From Paenibacillus mendelii (GTDB taxonomy: Bacteria; Bacillota; Bacilli; Paenibacillales; Paenibacillaceae), in contig NZ_JANHOF010000003.1 in the NCBI RefSeq assembly GCF_024498075.1, positions 124,001 to 188,000 of the forward strand: DNA of 64,000 bases, written 5' to 3'. The position numbers were made by a program, and so were the translations under genes. The notes below the pieces were generated by a model, which saw only the letters and a program-made list of their open reading frames with translations, did not search any database and was not told the DNA's origin. The number at the start of each line of letters is the position of its first letter. Position 1 is the stretch's first letter. Below are positions 1-6,989 of the stretch, one piece after another.

Positions 1-559
1 CAGGCATATGAATGGTTCCTCCGCTAAGTCCGTTCCCCAGTATGGAAATCGGCAGTCCTTCGGGTTGTTCTAAATATCGGATCTTCGCTCCAAGCGAGGA
101 TAAGACATGAACAAGCGGCGCAATCGGCCGCTCACTCATCCGTTTGCTTCCTCTTAGGATCCATTCACCATGGCTTGCAGCAAGTGCTCCGGGTAAGAAT
201 CGGGCGACCGTTCCTGCTGCACCAACATACAATTCTCCATGCCGGATAGGCCAAGCCCCTCCACCCCCTTCGACGATCGCGCATTCTCCCTCAACCGTAA
301 TAGGAATGCCAAGTCGGCGTAAGCTGTCTATGCACCAATAGGAATCGTCACTCTTTAGAATGCCGGTTAACTCTGAGGTTCCTGAAGCCAAAGCGGCACT
401 AAGGAGCGCGCGGTTCGTCAGACTTTTGCTGCCGGGGATCGTCATCTCTGCATGAATCGGGCTGATTGCGGGGGATAGAGCGGCTTCTTGGCGATCATTG
501 TAACGGGACCATGGGGAGCGGGCTTCAAAATCGGGCTGTTGGACGGATGGAACGGACAT
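1..559 (-). CDS. aroA: 3-phosphoshikimate 1-carboxyvinyltransferase (EPSP synthase), N-terminal part, cut by window edge
   Basis: This is the first ~186 codons of EPSP synthase, which joins phosphoenolpyruvate to shikimate-3-phosphate in the cytoplasmic shikimate pathway. Translating the minus strand from the ATG at 559-557 gives an open frame to the window edge. After ~37 residues it shows the family's substrate-binding start PGSKSLTNRALL, then a SELTGILKSDD stretch and LGAKI further on. The preceding ~37 residues are a longer leader than usual. A GAGAGGATG ribosome site lies ~13 nt upstream of the ATG; a later start near the PGSK motif cannot be excluded. The gene diverges from the LysR regulator at 684, so the two could share control. 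The C-terminal half lies outside the window. Confidence 0.88.
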   Translation of the reverse strand, partial: MSVPSVQQPDFEARSPWSRYNDRQEAALSPAISPIHAEMTIPGSKSLTNRALLSAALASGTSELTGILKSDDSYWCIDSLRRLGIPITVEGECAIVEGGGGAWPIRHGELYVGAAGTVARFLPGALAASHGEWILRGSKRMSERPIAPLVHVLSSLGAKIRYLEQPEGLPISILGNGLSGGTIHMP

Positions 560-592
560 TTAATCATCATCCTCTCATTTCAGTCATCCAAA

Positions 593-621
593 TGGACGGC
601 TTCGTTTGTATAGATTATAAT
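593..621 (+). promoter_or_regulatory. Candidate sigma-A promoter for the LysR-type gene
   Basis: TGGACG (593-598), a 17-nt spacer and a perfect TATAAT (616-621) lie ~60 nt before the LysR start, in the divergent region shared with aroA. The -35 matches consensus at 4 of 6 positions. Assignment is by pattern only. Confidence 0.45.
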
Positions 622-683
622 AGGGGCCATACCAATAAAAGAAATACCAATTAACGAAGTATGCCATAGAGGTGTTCTATATC

Positions 684-1574
684 ATGATTAATCTGGAATG
701 GTACCGTATTTTTCTGCACACGGCTAAGGCCGGCAATTTGACTAAAGCGGCTCAGGAGCTGTATATAACACAGCCCTCTGTCAGCTATGCGATCAAGCAA
801 TTGGAAGAAGAGCTGCAGCTTAAATTATTTCATCGTTTATCCAAAGGAGTTGAGCTGACAGCGGAGGGGAGGACGCTGCTTGGCTATGTGGAGCGTTCGT
901 TAACGCTGCTGGACGCTGGCCAGCAGCAGATGGATGCCATGAAGCGGCTCGCAGCCGGAGAGCTTCGGGTCGGGGCAAGCGATTCGCTCATGAAGCATCT
1001 CATGCTCGCGCAGCTCGACGATTATCGGGCCCAGTATCCCGGCGTCCGCATCCGGCTCTCCCACGGCAAGACACCCGACCTTATCAGCCGGCTGAAGGAT
1101 GGATTGACCGATTGCATCATTGTTCCTATGCCGGTGGATGACCCAATGCTTGAGATCAAGCCATTAACTGCGGTTCAAGACACTTTCGTCGTAGGCGAGG
1201 CCTATCGCGAGCTTACGGACAAGCCGTTGACAGGGATAGAGATCAGATCCGCTCCTCTGCTCCTGCTGTCTCAGGGAAGCGGAACACGCCGATTTCTCGA
1301 GCAGTGGCTGGCGAGCCAAGGCGTAGCTGTGGAGGCGGATATCGAGCTGGGGAGCGTAGACCTGCTTGTCGAATTTGCAAGGCGGGGGTTCGGTGCGGCA
1401 TTCGTCATTCGTTCGTTCGTTGCGGCCGAGCTCGAAGCAGGGCAGCTATTCGAGCTTCGGACGGCAGAGCCGATACCGCCTAGAACCGTAGGCATCGCGG
1501 TCCGTAGAGGCATGCCGCTTCCACTGGCGGCTGCACGATTTATTGACATGCTGTCACCGGAGCAGCTATCGTAG
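684..1574 (+). CDS. LysR-family transcriptional regulator
   Basis: A 296-residue LysR-type regulator. The N-terminal winged helix-turn-helix (residues ~1-60: NLEWYRIFLHTAKAGNLTKA, then QPSVSYAIKQLEEELQLKLF) is textbook for the family. It is followed by the helical linker and a periplasmic-binding-like effector domain (~90-295). The resemblance is closest to CysL/CynR-type members, but the effector is unknown. The frame is open back to a GTG at 672; the ATG at 684 is preferred because AGAGGTG (667-673) sits at correct spacing. The gene is divergent from aroA, the usual arrangement for a LysR protein acting on the shared intergenic region, though control of aroA is only inference. It converges on the pirin gene through a shared hairpin. 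Confidence 0.9.
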   Translation: MINLEWYRIFLHTAKAGNLTKAAQELYITQPSVSYAIKQLEEELQLKLFHRLSKGVELTAEGRTLLGYVERSLTLLDAGQQQMDAMKRLAAGELRVGASDSLMKHLMLAQLDDYRAQYPGVRIRLSHGKTPDLISRLKDGLTDCIIVPMPVDDPMLEIKPLTAVQDTFVVGEAYRELTDKPLTGIEIRSAPLLLLSQGSGTRRFLEQWLASQGVAVEADIELGSVDLLVEFARRGFGAAFVIRSFVAAELEAGQLFELRTAEPIPPRTVGIAVRRGMPLPLAAARFIDMLSPEQLS

Positions 1575-1593
1575 GCCTGGAATATAGCCAAAC

Positions 1594-1632
1594 AAACAGA
1601 CCATCACCAACTCGGCGACGGTCTGTTTCTTA
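1594..1632. terminator. Bidirectional intrinsic terminator between LysR gene and pirin gene
   Basis: A perfect 9-bp stem (AAACAGACC at 1594-1602, GGTCTGTTT at 1620-1628) sits between two convergent stop codons. T-rich sequence follows on both strands, more clearly on the minus strand. Confidence 0.6.
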
Positions 1633-1663
1633 ATGTCATTTTCTGTTAGCTTACGAGAGTCGC

Positions 1664-2443
1664 TCACCGCTTCCGAAGGAGCGGATAGGAGACGCTGCTC
1701 GGCACCTCGATCAGAATGATCCGTAAGGTCTCTTCGCCGCCCGCGGTCAATATGACCTCAAGCTCTGCATCAGCCTGCTGAACGATAAAATCTTTATGGT
1801 TGAAACGGGCTGCCGCCCGATCACCAGACGCGTATCCGATCGTTCCGCTTCCGCGAATGGCTAACGCCGTGAGCGTGTTGCCTTCGGCAATCGAGCGGCG
1901 GAATGCCTTGCCGGGTTCGATAATAACATCCCACATCTGTGCTTCCGCGACCAATTCAACCGGGGAGCCGGCACCGAGGACGGTCTTGCTTACATAACCG
2001 TCGCCTTGCTCGGAAGGGAATTGCTCATGCTCGAACTGGCTGTAAGTCGGCTGCCGCTTCAGCGCTTCCTTCATGGACGGCTCGAACCATATTTGGAATC
2101 CTTCCATATCCGGCCCGATGAAACGCTCCTCATGGCTGACGCCGGATCCGGTCTGCATCACCTGCGCACCACCGGCACCGATGGTGCTTTTTGTTCCAAG
2201 CGTATCCCCGTGCTGGGCTTTGCCTTGAACGACATAAGTCATAATTTCGAAAGCCTGGTGAGGGTGAAGCGGGAGATAGCCTTCTTCCTTCGATTGTGCC
2301 CAAGCCCAGTAGAACAGCGGACCGACACGCTTGATGACCGACCCTTCGCCGGGAAAGCCGATCGGTTTCTGTTCTGTAATTTTTCCGCCGTCAAAAGCGC
2401 CTGATGCCTGCAAAGTTGGACCATAAATTAGGGGTTGTGTCAT
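1664..2443 (-). CDS. Pirin family protein
   Basis: A 259-residue pirin-like bicupin. The N-terminal cupin carries the conserved metal-binding set: HPHQAFEIMTYV (His-x-His), then GKAQHGDT, and GSGVSHEE with the last His and Glu. Family members bind iron; some are quercetin 2,3-dioxygenases and others act as redox-sensing cofactors, and the sequence does not say which applies here. The C-terminal cupin is degenerate, as is usual. A strong GAGGAGGA ribosome site precedes the ATG at 2443. It is a single gene, convergent with the LysR gene, and its own promoter must lie in 2444-2580, an AT-rich stretch. Confidence 0.88.
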   Translation of the reverse strand: MTQPLIYGPTLQASGAFDGGKITEQKPIGFPGEGSVIKRVGPLFYWAWAQSKEEGYLPLHPHQAFEIMTYVVQGKAQHGDTLGTKSTIGAGGAQVMQTGSGVSHEERFIGPDMEGFQIWFEPSMKEALKRQPTYSQFEHEQFPSEQGDGYVSKTVLGAGSPVELVAEAQMWDVIIEPGKAFRRSIAEGNTLTALAIRGSGTIGYASGDRAAARFNHKDFIVQQADAELEVILTAGGEETLRIILIEVPSSVSYPLLRKR

Positions 2444-2648
2444 GATGATTCCTCCTCGGATTTCGATTATGTCAATCCTATAATTCTATAATAATTATCT
2501 CAATATCAAACGTCTTAAATTAAAGATAAATTAATTTGATCTGTTTGTCAAGGGATGAAGCATATATATCATGTCGCTAGTCCTTATGCCACGTATCGAG
2601 GAACGAAAGGTATTAGAGTAAGTTGTGGATGCATCTGAATCTTGTCTT

Positions 2649-2657
2649 TGATATAAT
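2649..2657 (+). promoter_or_regulatory. Extended -10 promoter of the folD transcription unit
   Basis: TG-A-TATAAT (2649-2657) is a perfect extended -10 element. No convincing -35 lies at 16-18 nt, which is typical of extended -10 promoters. Transcription would begin near 2664, ~10 nt before the riboswitch aptamer. Confidence 0.6.
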
Positions 2658-2674
2658 CATGGCAACGAAATATT

Positions 2675-2830
2675 CCCGCATGTAACTGGCGAAACGTGGA
2701 TTACCACGATGGAGCATGCGGATGCTGCAGGGCCGATACCCGGACGCTTCGGAAGATCGGATCGACAGCATGTTGCTGCCTCGGCAGGCCTATAGTGGGC
2801 TGTCAGGGAGCAAGCCGTACGCCTGGGCAA
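2675..2830 (+). ncRNA. ZTP (pfl) riboswitch aptamer in the folD leader
   Basis: The leader matches the conserved features of the pfl/ZTP motif as remembered. A P1 helix forms from CCGCATG (2676-2682) and CATGCGG (2715-2721). It encloses AACTGGCG (2684-2691), a GTGG/CCAC hairpin (2696-2699 with 2704-2707) and GGAGC (2711-2715). After a ~90-nt linker comes the diagnostic 3' segment CGCCTGGGCA (2820-2829). ZTP riboswitches sense the purine intermediate AICAR and its triphosphate, which accumulate when 10-formyl-tetrahydrofolate runs short, and they turn on one-carbon and purine genes. folD is a known target class. The linker is long and may hold an extra helix. Confidence 0.85.
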
Positions 2831-2832
2831 AA

Positions 2833-2888
2833 GTATTCGAGGGCAAGGTGCAGCGATGCAGCTTGCGGTCGAATGCTTTTTTTGTTTT
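2833..2888 (+). terminator. Riboswitch expression platform: long intrinsic terminator
   Basis: A 20-nt arm (2833-2852) pairs with 2857-2876 through a GCGA tetraloop, with one G-T wobble and a few G-G mismatches, and is followed directly by a U-tract (2877-2888). The stem can extend leftward by pairing the AAAA right after the aptamer's CTGGGC with the U-tract, so folding of the terminator and of the ligand-bound aptamer should exclude each other. This predicts ligand-dependent antitermination, an ON switch. Confidence 0.8.
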
Positions 2889-2926
2889 CTTATTTTCTCA
2901 TTCAAGGAGAACGGGAGGCGAAGGCA

Positions 2927-3790
2927 ATGGCTGTCATGTTAAAAGCAAAACCGCTCGCAGAGGAAACAGGTGCCGAAATCGCGGCAAAGGTAAATGGTTG
3001 GAAAGCACAGGGCCGCAACCCGGCGATTGCGACGATTCTCGTGGAAGGAGACCCTGCATCCTTGTATTATGCCCAAGCGAAGCGCCGGCTAGCGGATAAG
3101 CTGGATGTGAAGTTCGAGCTGCATACATTTCCCCCGGATGTGCCGGAAGAGCAGCTGCTAGGTACAATTATATCGTTGAACGAGAATGCGGATGTGCACG
3201 GTATTATGTTGGAGCTGCCGCTTCCGGCGGGAATCCGTCTGGATCAATTGGCGGAAGCCATCGATCCGCTTAAGGACGTCGATGGCATCGCGTCGACCAA
3301 TAAGCTGGCGTGCCTGACGGGTTCGCCGGGCATTTATCCGGCAACACCGCAGTCCTGTATACGGCTGCTGCGTTATTATGATTTTTCACTGCGGGGTAAA
3401 CATGTGGTTGTCATTGGGAGAGGGGAAACGGTAGGTCGTCCGCTCATTCAAATGCTGTTGAGAGAGAATGCTACCGTGACGATTTGTCATTCGCATACTC
3501 CGGATCTTGGCGCGCATATCCGGCAAGCGGATATTGTTATTGCAGCTGCTGGCAAAGCCAATCTGATTACGCCAGCTATGGTTCATCCGAAGCTGGTTAT
3601 CGTGGATGCGGGTATTAATGAGAAACCAGACGGCAGCGGGATTATCGGTGATGTGGATCCGGAAACAGCAGCTGTTGTACATGCGTTAAGCCCTGTACCC
3701 GGTGGTGTTGGTACGCTAACAACAGTTATTTTATTTGACAATGTCATGCGTGCCATGGAGCTGCAAGAAGCTGCGGGGAGGTTGAACTGA
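2927..3790 (+). CDS. folD: Methylenetetrahydrofolate dehydrogenase / cyclohydrolase FolD
   Basis: A 287-residue FolD homologue that interconverts 5,10-methylene-THF and 5,10-methenyl-THF with NAD(P), and in most family members also hydrolyses methenyl-THF to 10-formyl-THF. Visible motifs are GDPAS then Tyr48 and Lys52 (Y-x3-K), the GIML-E-LPLP segment (92-100), KDVDG (116-120), the nucleotide-binding GRGETVG and the C-terminal PGGVGTLT. Two motifs deviate from the usual forms: Glu96 stands where GILVQLPLP has Gln, and PGGVGPMT reads PGGVGTLT. The ATG at 2927 has GGGAGG upstream. A longer open frame starts at 2696, but it runs through the riboswitch and is rejected. The stop overlaps the next start (TGATG). 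Confidence 0.9.
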   Translation: MAVMLKAKPLAEETGAEIAAKVNGWKAQGRNPAIATILVEGDPASLYYAQAKRRLADKLDVKFELHTFPPDVPEEQLLGTIISLNENADVHGIMLELPLPAGIRLDQLAEAIDPLKDVDGIASTNKLACLTGSPGIYPATPQSCIRLLRYYDFSLRGKHVVVIGRGETVGRPLIQMLLRENATVTICHSHTPDLGAHIRQADIVIAAAGKANLITPAMVHPKLVIVDAGINEKPDGSGIIGDVDPETAAVVHALSPVPGGVGTLTTVILFDNVMRAMELQEAAGRLN

Positions 3791-4413
3791 TGACCATCTA
3801 TAACCAGACGATTCGTTCTTTTCTCCTCGACGCTAGCTCCAGCTCCCCGACGCCGGGAGGAGGAAGCGCTGCCGCGCTCACAGCAGGGCTTGGGGCATCG
3901 ATGGGAGCCATGGTCGCAAATTTGTCGACTGGGTCGAAATTCGATACGGTTCGTGAACGGATGAGCGTGATTGCCCATGATATGGCGGCGGCTATAGAGC
4001 AGAGCGAGTCCGTACTGATCGGGGATATCGAAGCATTCGACCGATTCATGAGTGTGCTGGCGCTGCCTAAGGAAACGAAGGAAGAACAGATGCATCGAAA
4101 ACTAGCTCTGGAAGAGGCTGCAGCAGCTGCAGCAGACGTTCCGCTATCGCTGATGCTGCTGTGTCATCAATTGCTGCTCGTGTTGGAGGAAGAGGCACAG
4201 ACCGTTAACCGGAACGTGATATCCGATTGGGGAATATCAGCGATCTTGCTTGAGGCTGCGATGCAATCGGCCTGGCTTACGGTAGAAATCAATTTGAATG
4301 CGATGAAGAACGAAGCGGCAGTGAAGATCATCCGCATACAAGGGAAAGGATTGCTGCAACAGGGAGAAGCCATGAAGCAAACTGTGCTGGAGCAAGTAAG
4401 GAATCGGATGTAG
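3790..4413 (+). CDS. Cyclodeaminase/cyclohydrolase family protein (FchA-like methenyl-THF cyclohydrolase)
   Basis: A 207-residue helical protein of the formiminotransferase-cyclodeaminase C-terminal family, which includes the stand-alone methenyl-THF cyclohydrolase FchA. The diagnostic start is residues ~18-31, TPGGGSAAALTAGL, then MGAMVANLS. The gene overlaps folD by one base (stop TGA 3788-3790, ATG 3790-3792), so translation is probably coupled and both fall under the ZTP riboswitch. The pairing suggests that this protein supplies, or assists, the cyclohydrolase step. Glutamate formiminotransferase/cyclodeaminase activity in histidine breakdown is the alternative, but no histidine-degradation gene is nearby. 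Confidence 0.85.
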   Translation: MTIYNQTIRSFLLDASSSSPTPGGGSAAALTAGLGASMGAMVANLSTGSKFDTVRERMSVIAHDMAAAIEQSESVLIGDIEAFDRFMSVLALPKETKEEQMHRKLALEEAAAAAADVPLSLMLLCHQLLLVLEEEAQTVNRNVISDWGISAILLEAAMQSAWLTVEINLNAMKNEAAVKIIRIQGKGLLQQGEAMKQTVLEQVRNRM

Positions 4414-4423
4414 CGCAGAACGC

Positions 4424-4480
4424 ACAAGGGGACTTAGCCGGCCTTCACAGAGGAATTATCCAGGTCCCCTTGTTGTTTAA
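4424..4480 (+). terminator. Intrinsic terminator of the folD operon
   Basis: A perfect 10-bp stem, ACAAGGGGAC (4424-4433) with GTCCCCTTGT (4464-4473), with a long loop and TGTTTAAT after it, 10 nt past the stop codon. Confidence 0.65.
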
Positions 4481-4772
4481 TCCTTGTATCTGAGTGTGAC
4501 ACATCTAATTAATACCGCACTTATAATGAGAGACTTCCTACCCATGTACGCCCAGGTCAATATCATTGGATCAGCTGCAGACTGCGCCGATGGAGCGCTA
4601 ATATTACAGCGATTCGTTAGGGATGTGATTGCAAAGGGTAATGATCTAAGTAGGGCGGTGAAGCGAATGCAGCTGCTTGGAGGATGAATAAAAAAAACGC
4701 ATATTTAATAGAAGAGATTTTTTTGGATAATTAAATATGAGAATCCATGCATCCTTTTCTTCCCATAAAGAA
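4481..4772. other. Intergenic stretch without a supported gene
   Basis: A short frame on the plus strand (ATG 4529 to stop at 4687) could encode ~53 residues (start MRDFLPMYAQVN). It has no clear ribosome site and no recognisable family, so it is not called. It might be a gene remnant. Confidence 0.3.
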
Positions 4773-4805
4773 AGACTAAAGATACCGGTAACGGTCCTTT
4801 AGTCT
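4773..4805 (-). terminator. Terminator of the YhcN-type lipoprotein gene
   Basis: A 9-bp stem (4773-4781 with 4797-4805) surrounds an inner ACCG/CGGT helix. On the minus strand it is followed by a T-rich run, just past the stop codon at 4823. Confidence 0.7.
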
Positions 4806-4822
4806 TATGTGATAACAAGGGG

Positions 4823-5572
4823 CTAGCCGCCGCCTTTCTCTACATGTGCCCGTCCGCGCCTTTTTTGGATATCTAATGGCTCAGGCACATAATCGCCGCC
4901 TTCGAATTGATGCTTAACAAGCATATTGAACGAGTCAACCCATGGTGTGAGGGAACGGCCCAGTCGAGCTTCTTGTGCGTACTGAACGATTTGATTAACA
5001 AATTCCATATTGGCCGAGATGTGTACTTCTTGAACCGCCGGTGCAAGCCTGCGGATATGAACCGCAATCGTCTGCTTCAGTTCACTGGAGATATCATTGT
5101 GGTCATTGATAGTCATGTTGGAGTTATATGGACCGGCGAACCGCTGGTTGTTCCAATACGGACTTCCGGTATTAATATTATACACGCCTTCGCTTGTATT
5201 ACTCTGCTCCCTGGATTTTCGGCCGCCAATCTTTTGCGTACCCGTTGCCGTCCAATCTAATGTCATACCTACATAAGCATTCTTATCCGTCAGGAACACC
5301 ATACCTGCGGCTATGCCGTTTATATTCGATATTTCTGTGGAGAGGTGAGTGCTGTACTCAATCCAGCGATTGGCATGCTGGTGTGGATTGCTCGTTGCGG
5401 CTCCGTACATGCGGCCGCCAAGCATCTTGGGATCGCCTTTTTGTTTAGTACCATAGTCGTAAGTGCTGTCCTGCACGCGGCGTTCGTAATTGCAGCCTGT
5501 GAGCCCCACTGCAGCTATTAAGGCTAGAGCAAGAAATCGGAATCCGACCCGGCTCGCTATCCACTTGTTCAT
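4823..5572 (-). CDS. YhcN/YlaJ-family sporulation lipoprotein
   Basis: A 249-residue secreted lipoprotein. The signal sequence (MNKWIASRVGFRFLALALIA) ends in the lipobox LTGC, with Cys27 as the predicted lipidated residue. The body contains features of YhcN/YlaJ spore lipoproteins: NINGIAAGMVFLTDKNAYVG in the first half and a later segment, ELKQTIAVHIRRLAP, then VHISANMEFVNQI. YhcN of Bacillus subtilis is an inner spore membrane protein. A clear AAGGAGAT site precedes the ATG. The gene is alone on its strand and divergent from the oxidase cluster. Expression under a forespore sigma factor is expected from the family, but no specific promoter was identified here. Confidence 0.8.
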   Translation of the reverse strand: MNKWIASRVGFRFLALALIAAVGLTGCNYERRVQDSTYDYGTKQKGDPKMLGGRMYGAATSNPHQHANRWIEYSTHLSTEISNINGIAAGMVFLTDKNAYVGMTLDWTATGTQKIGGRKSREQSNTSEGVYNINTGSPYWNNQRFAGPYNSNMTINDHNDISSELKQTIAVHIRRLAPAVQEVHISANMEFVNQIVQYAQEARLGRSLTPWVDSFNMLVKHQFEGGDYVPEPLDIQKRRGRAHVEKGGG

Positions 5573-5780
5573 GATCCGTATCTCCTTCCTCTGGATTATC
5601 TATAGGATGGGCGGCGGGTGCGTAAATATGCATTGAATTTGGATACATAAAGAACCATGGTTTTTGTAAACAATGTAGGATAGAGATGGCGCCCTGTAGT
5701 ACCCGTTTAGGGGCTGGGATAACCAATAAAAACGGCAGTTTTACAGCTTTGAGAACAATTTGTGAACTCTTCTAGGAACA

Positions 5781-5809
5781 TTGACAAATAGCACCTTCAA
5801 CTTTATATT
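5781..5809 (+). promoter_or_regulatory. Near-consensus sigma-A promoter for ctaCDEF
   Basis: A perfect TTGACA (5781-5786), 17-nt spacer and TATATT (5804-5809) lie ~110 nt before ctaC. The remaining leader (5816-5921) ends in a T9 run but shows no recognised riboswitch. Confidence 0.65.
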
Positions 5810-5921
5810 TAATAAAGTGATTAGATTGCGGAAGTTGTCTAAACATCTCAGATTTCACGCATATCGGCCGTTTTTTTTTGTCTAACGGCAGTTGCGAAAA
5901 CGTAAAAAGTGGGGTTGATTG

Positions 5922-6962
5922 ATGATGAATCGGTGGCACGTTCTAAAACGGCTTATGCCGCTTCTTGCCGGAATGGTGTTGCTGCTGTCAGGGTGCGGAC
6001 GAGCTGACCTGTCGGCACTCAGACCGCAAGGACCGGTTGCCGAAGAACAATTCGGGTTAATGAAGCTGTCCATCACGATTATGGCTTTTGTGGTTATCGT
6101 CGTGTTTGCAATCGCGCTCTATGTAATTATTCGTTTCAAACGTCGTCCAGGCGACAAGTCGGTCCCCGTACAGGTGGAAGGCAACCATAAGCTGGAGATC
6201 ATTTGGACGGTCATTCCGATCATCTTGCTGGTCATCCTTGGCGTGCCAACCATTAAGTCTGTATTCGGACTCGCTGAGGACTACACGAAAGATCCTAACG
6301 CGATTCAAGTAAAAGTAACCGCGCACCAATATTGGTGGGAATTCGAATACCCGAAAGAAGGGGTAAAAACAGCGCAGGAATTAATTATCCCTAATGATGC
6401 TGTCATCTCCATCGAAGCTAAGACAGCCGACGTGCTGCATTCGTTCTGGATTCCTTCACTGGCGGGTAAGATCGATACGAATCCCGGCGGTAACGTGAAC
6501 ACTATGTATTTCAAAGCGCCTAAGGAAGGCGTTTATCTAGGCAAGTGTGCCGAGTTGTGCGGACCTTCCCATGCCTTGATGGACTTTAAAGTCAAGTCCG
6601 TAGACCGCGCTTCATACGATCGTTGGGTAGCTGCTCAGAAGGCTCCTGTGGCTCTTCCGGCAGATGCACAGCTTGCCGATACTTTAACGACAAACTGCTT
6701 GTCCTGCCATGCGATTGGCGACGGGACAGGATGGGCTCCGAATTTAACTGGTATTGGCAGCCGCGGCAGTGTAGCCGGCATGCTGGTTAATACGGACGAT
6801 GCCCAATATGCGAATGAAGGTACCGTTGAAGAGAACCTGGAAAAGTGGATCAAGGATCCGGACAAAGTAAAACCAGGTAACAAAATGGGTAAAATCGAGC
6901 TTTCCGACGAAGAAGTCAAAGCGATCTCGAAATATTTGGCCGATTTGAAGATTGATTATTAA
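5922..6962 (+). CDS. ctaC: Cytochrome c oxidase subunit II with fused cytochrome c (caa3 type)
   Basis: A 346-residue subunit II of a caa3 oxidase, which takes electrons into the enzyme. In order it has a lipoprotein signal (lipobox LLLSGC), two transmembrane helices, the CuA cupredoxin domain (HQYWWEFEY; CuA ligands in CAELCGPSHALM), and a C-terminal cytochrome c domain with the haem motif CLSCH (residues ~250) and an axial Met in GNKMGKI. The fused cytochrome marks the caa3 rather than aa3 type, as in Bacillus CtaC. The frame opens at a TTG (5919); the ATG at 5922 or 5925 is more likely, with GTGGGG upstream. It is the first gene of ctaCDEF. Confidence 0.95.
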   Translation: MMNRWHVLKRLMPLLAGMVLLLSGCGRADLSALRPQGPVAEEQFGLMKLSITIMAFVVIVVFAIALYVIIRFKRRPGDKSVPVQVEGNHKLEIIWTVIPIILLVILGVPTIKSVFGLAEDYTKDPNAIQVKVTAHQYWWEFEYPKEGVKTAQELIIPNDAVISIEAKTADVLHSFWIPSLAGKIDTNPGGNVNTMYFKAPKEGVYLGKCAELCGPSHALMDFKVKSVDRASYDRWVAAQKAPVALPADAQLADTLTTNCLSCHAIGDGTGWAPNLTGIGSRGSVAGMLVNTDDAQYANEGTVEENLEKWIKDPDKVKPGNKMGKIELSDEEVKAISKYLADLKIDY

Positions 6963-6989
6963 TACTTGCAGATAAAGGAGGTACCTACT

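Noticed and set aside
2696-2926. Long N-terminal extension of FolD, open from 2696
   Set aside because: It translates the riboswitch and terminator; the ATG at 2927 has a proper ribosome site and begins at the family's normal N-terminus.
4484-4687. Small plus-strand protein of 53-67 residues
   Set aside because: No ribosome site, no recognised family, and it directly follows a terminator; recorded only as an intergenic remark.
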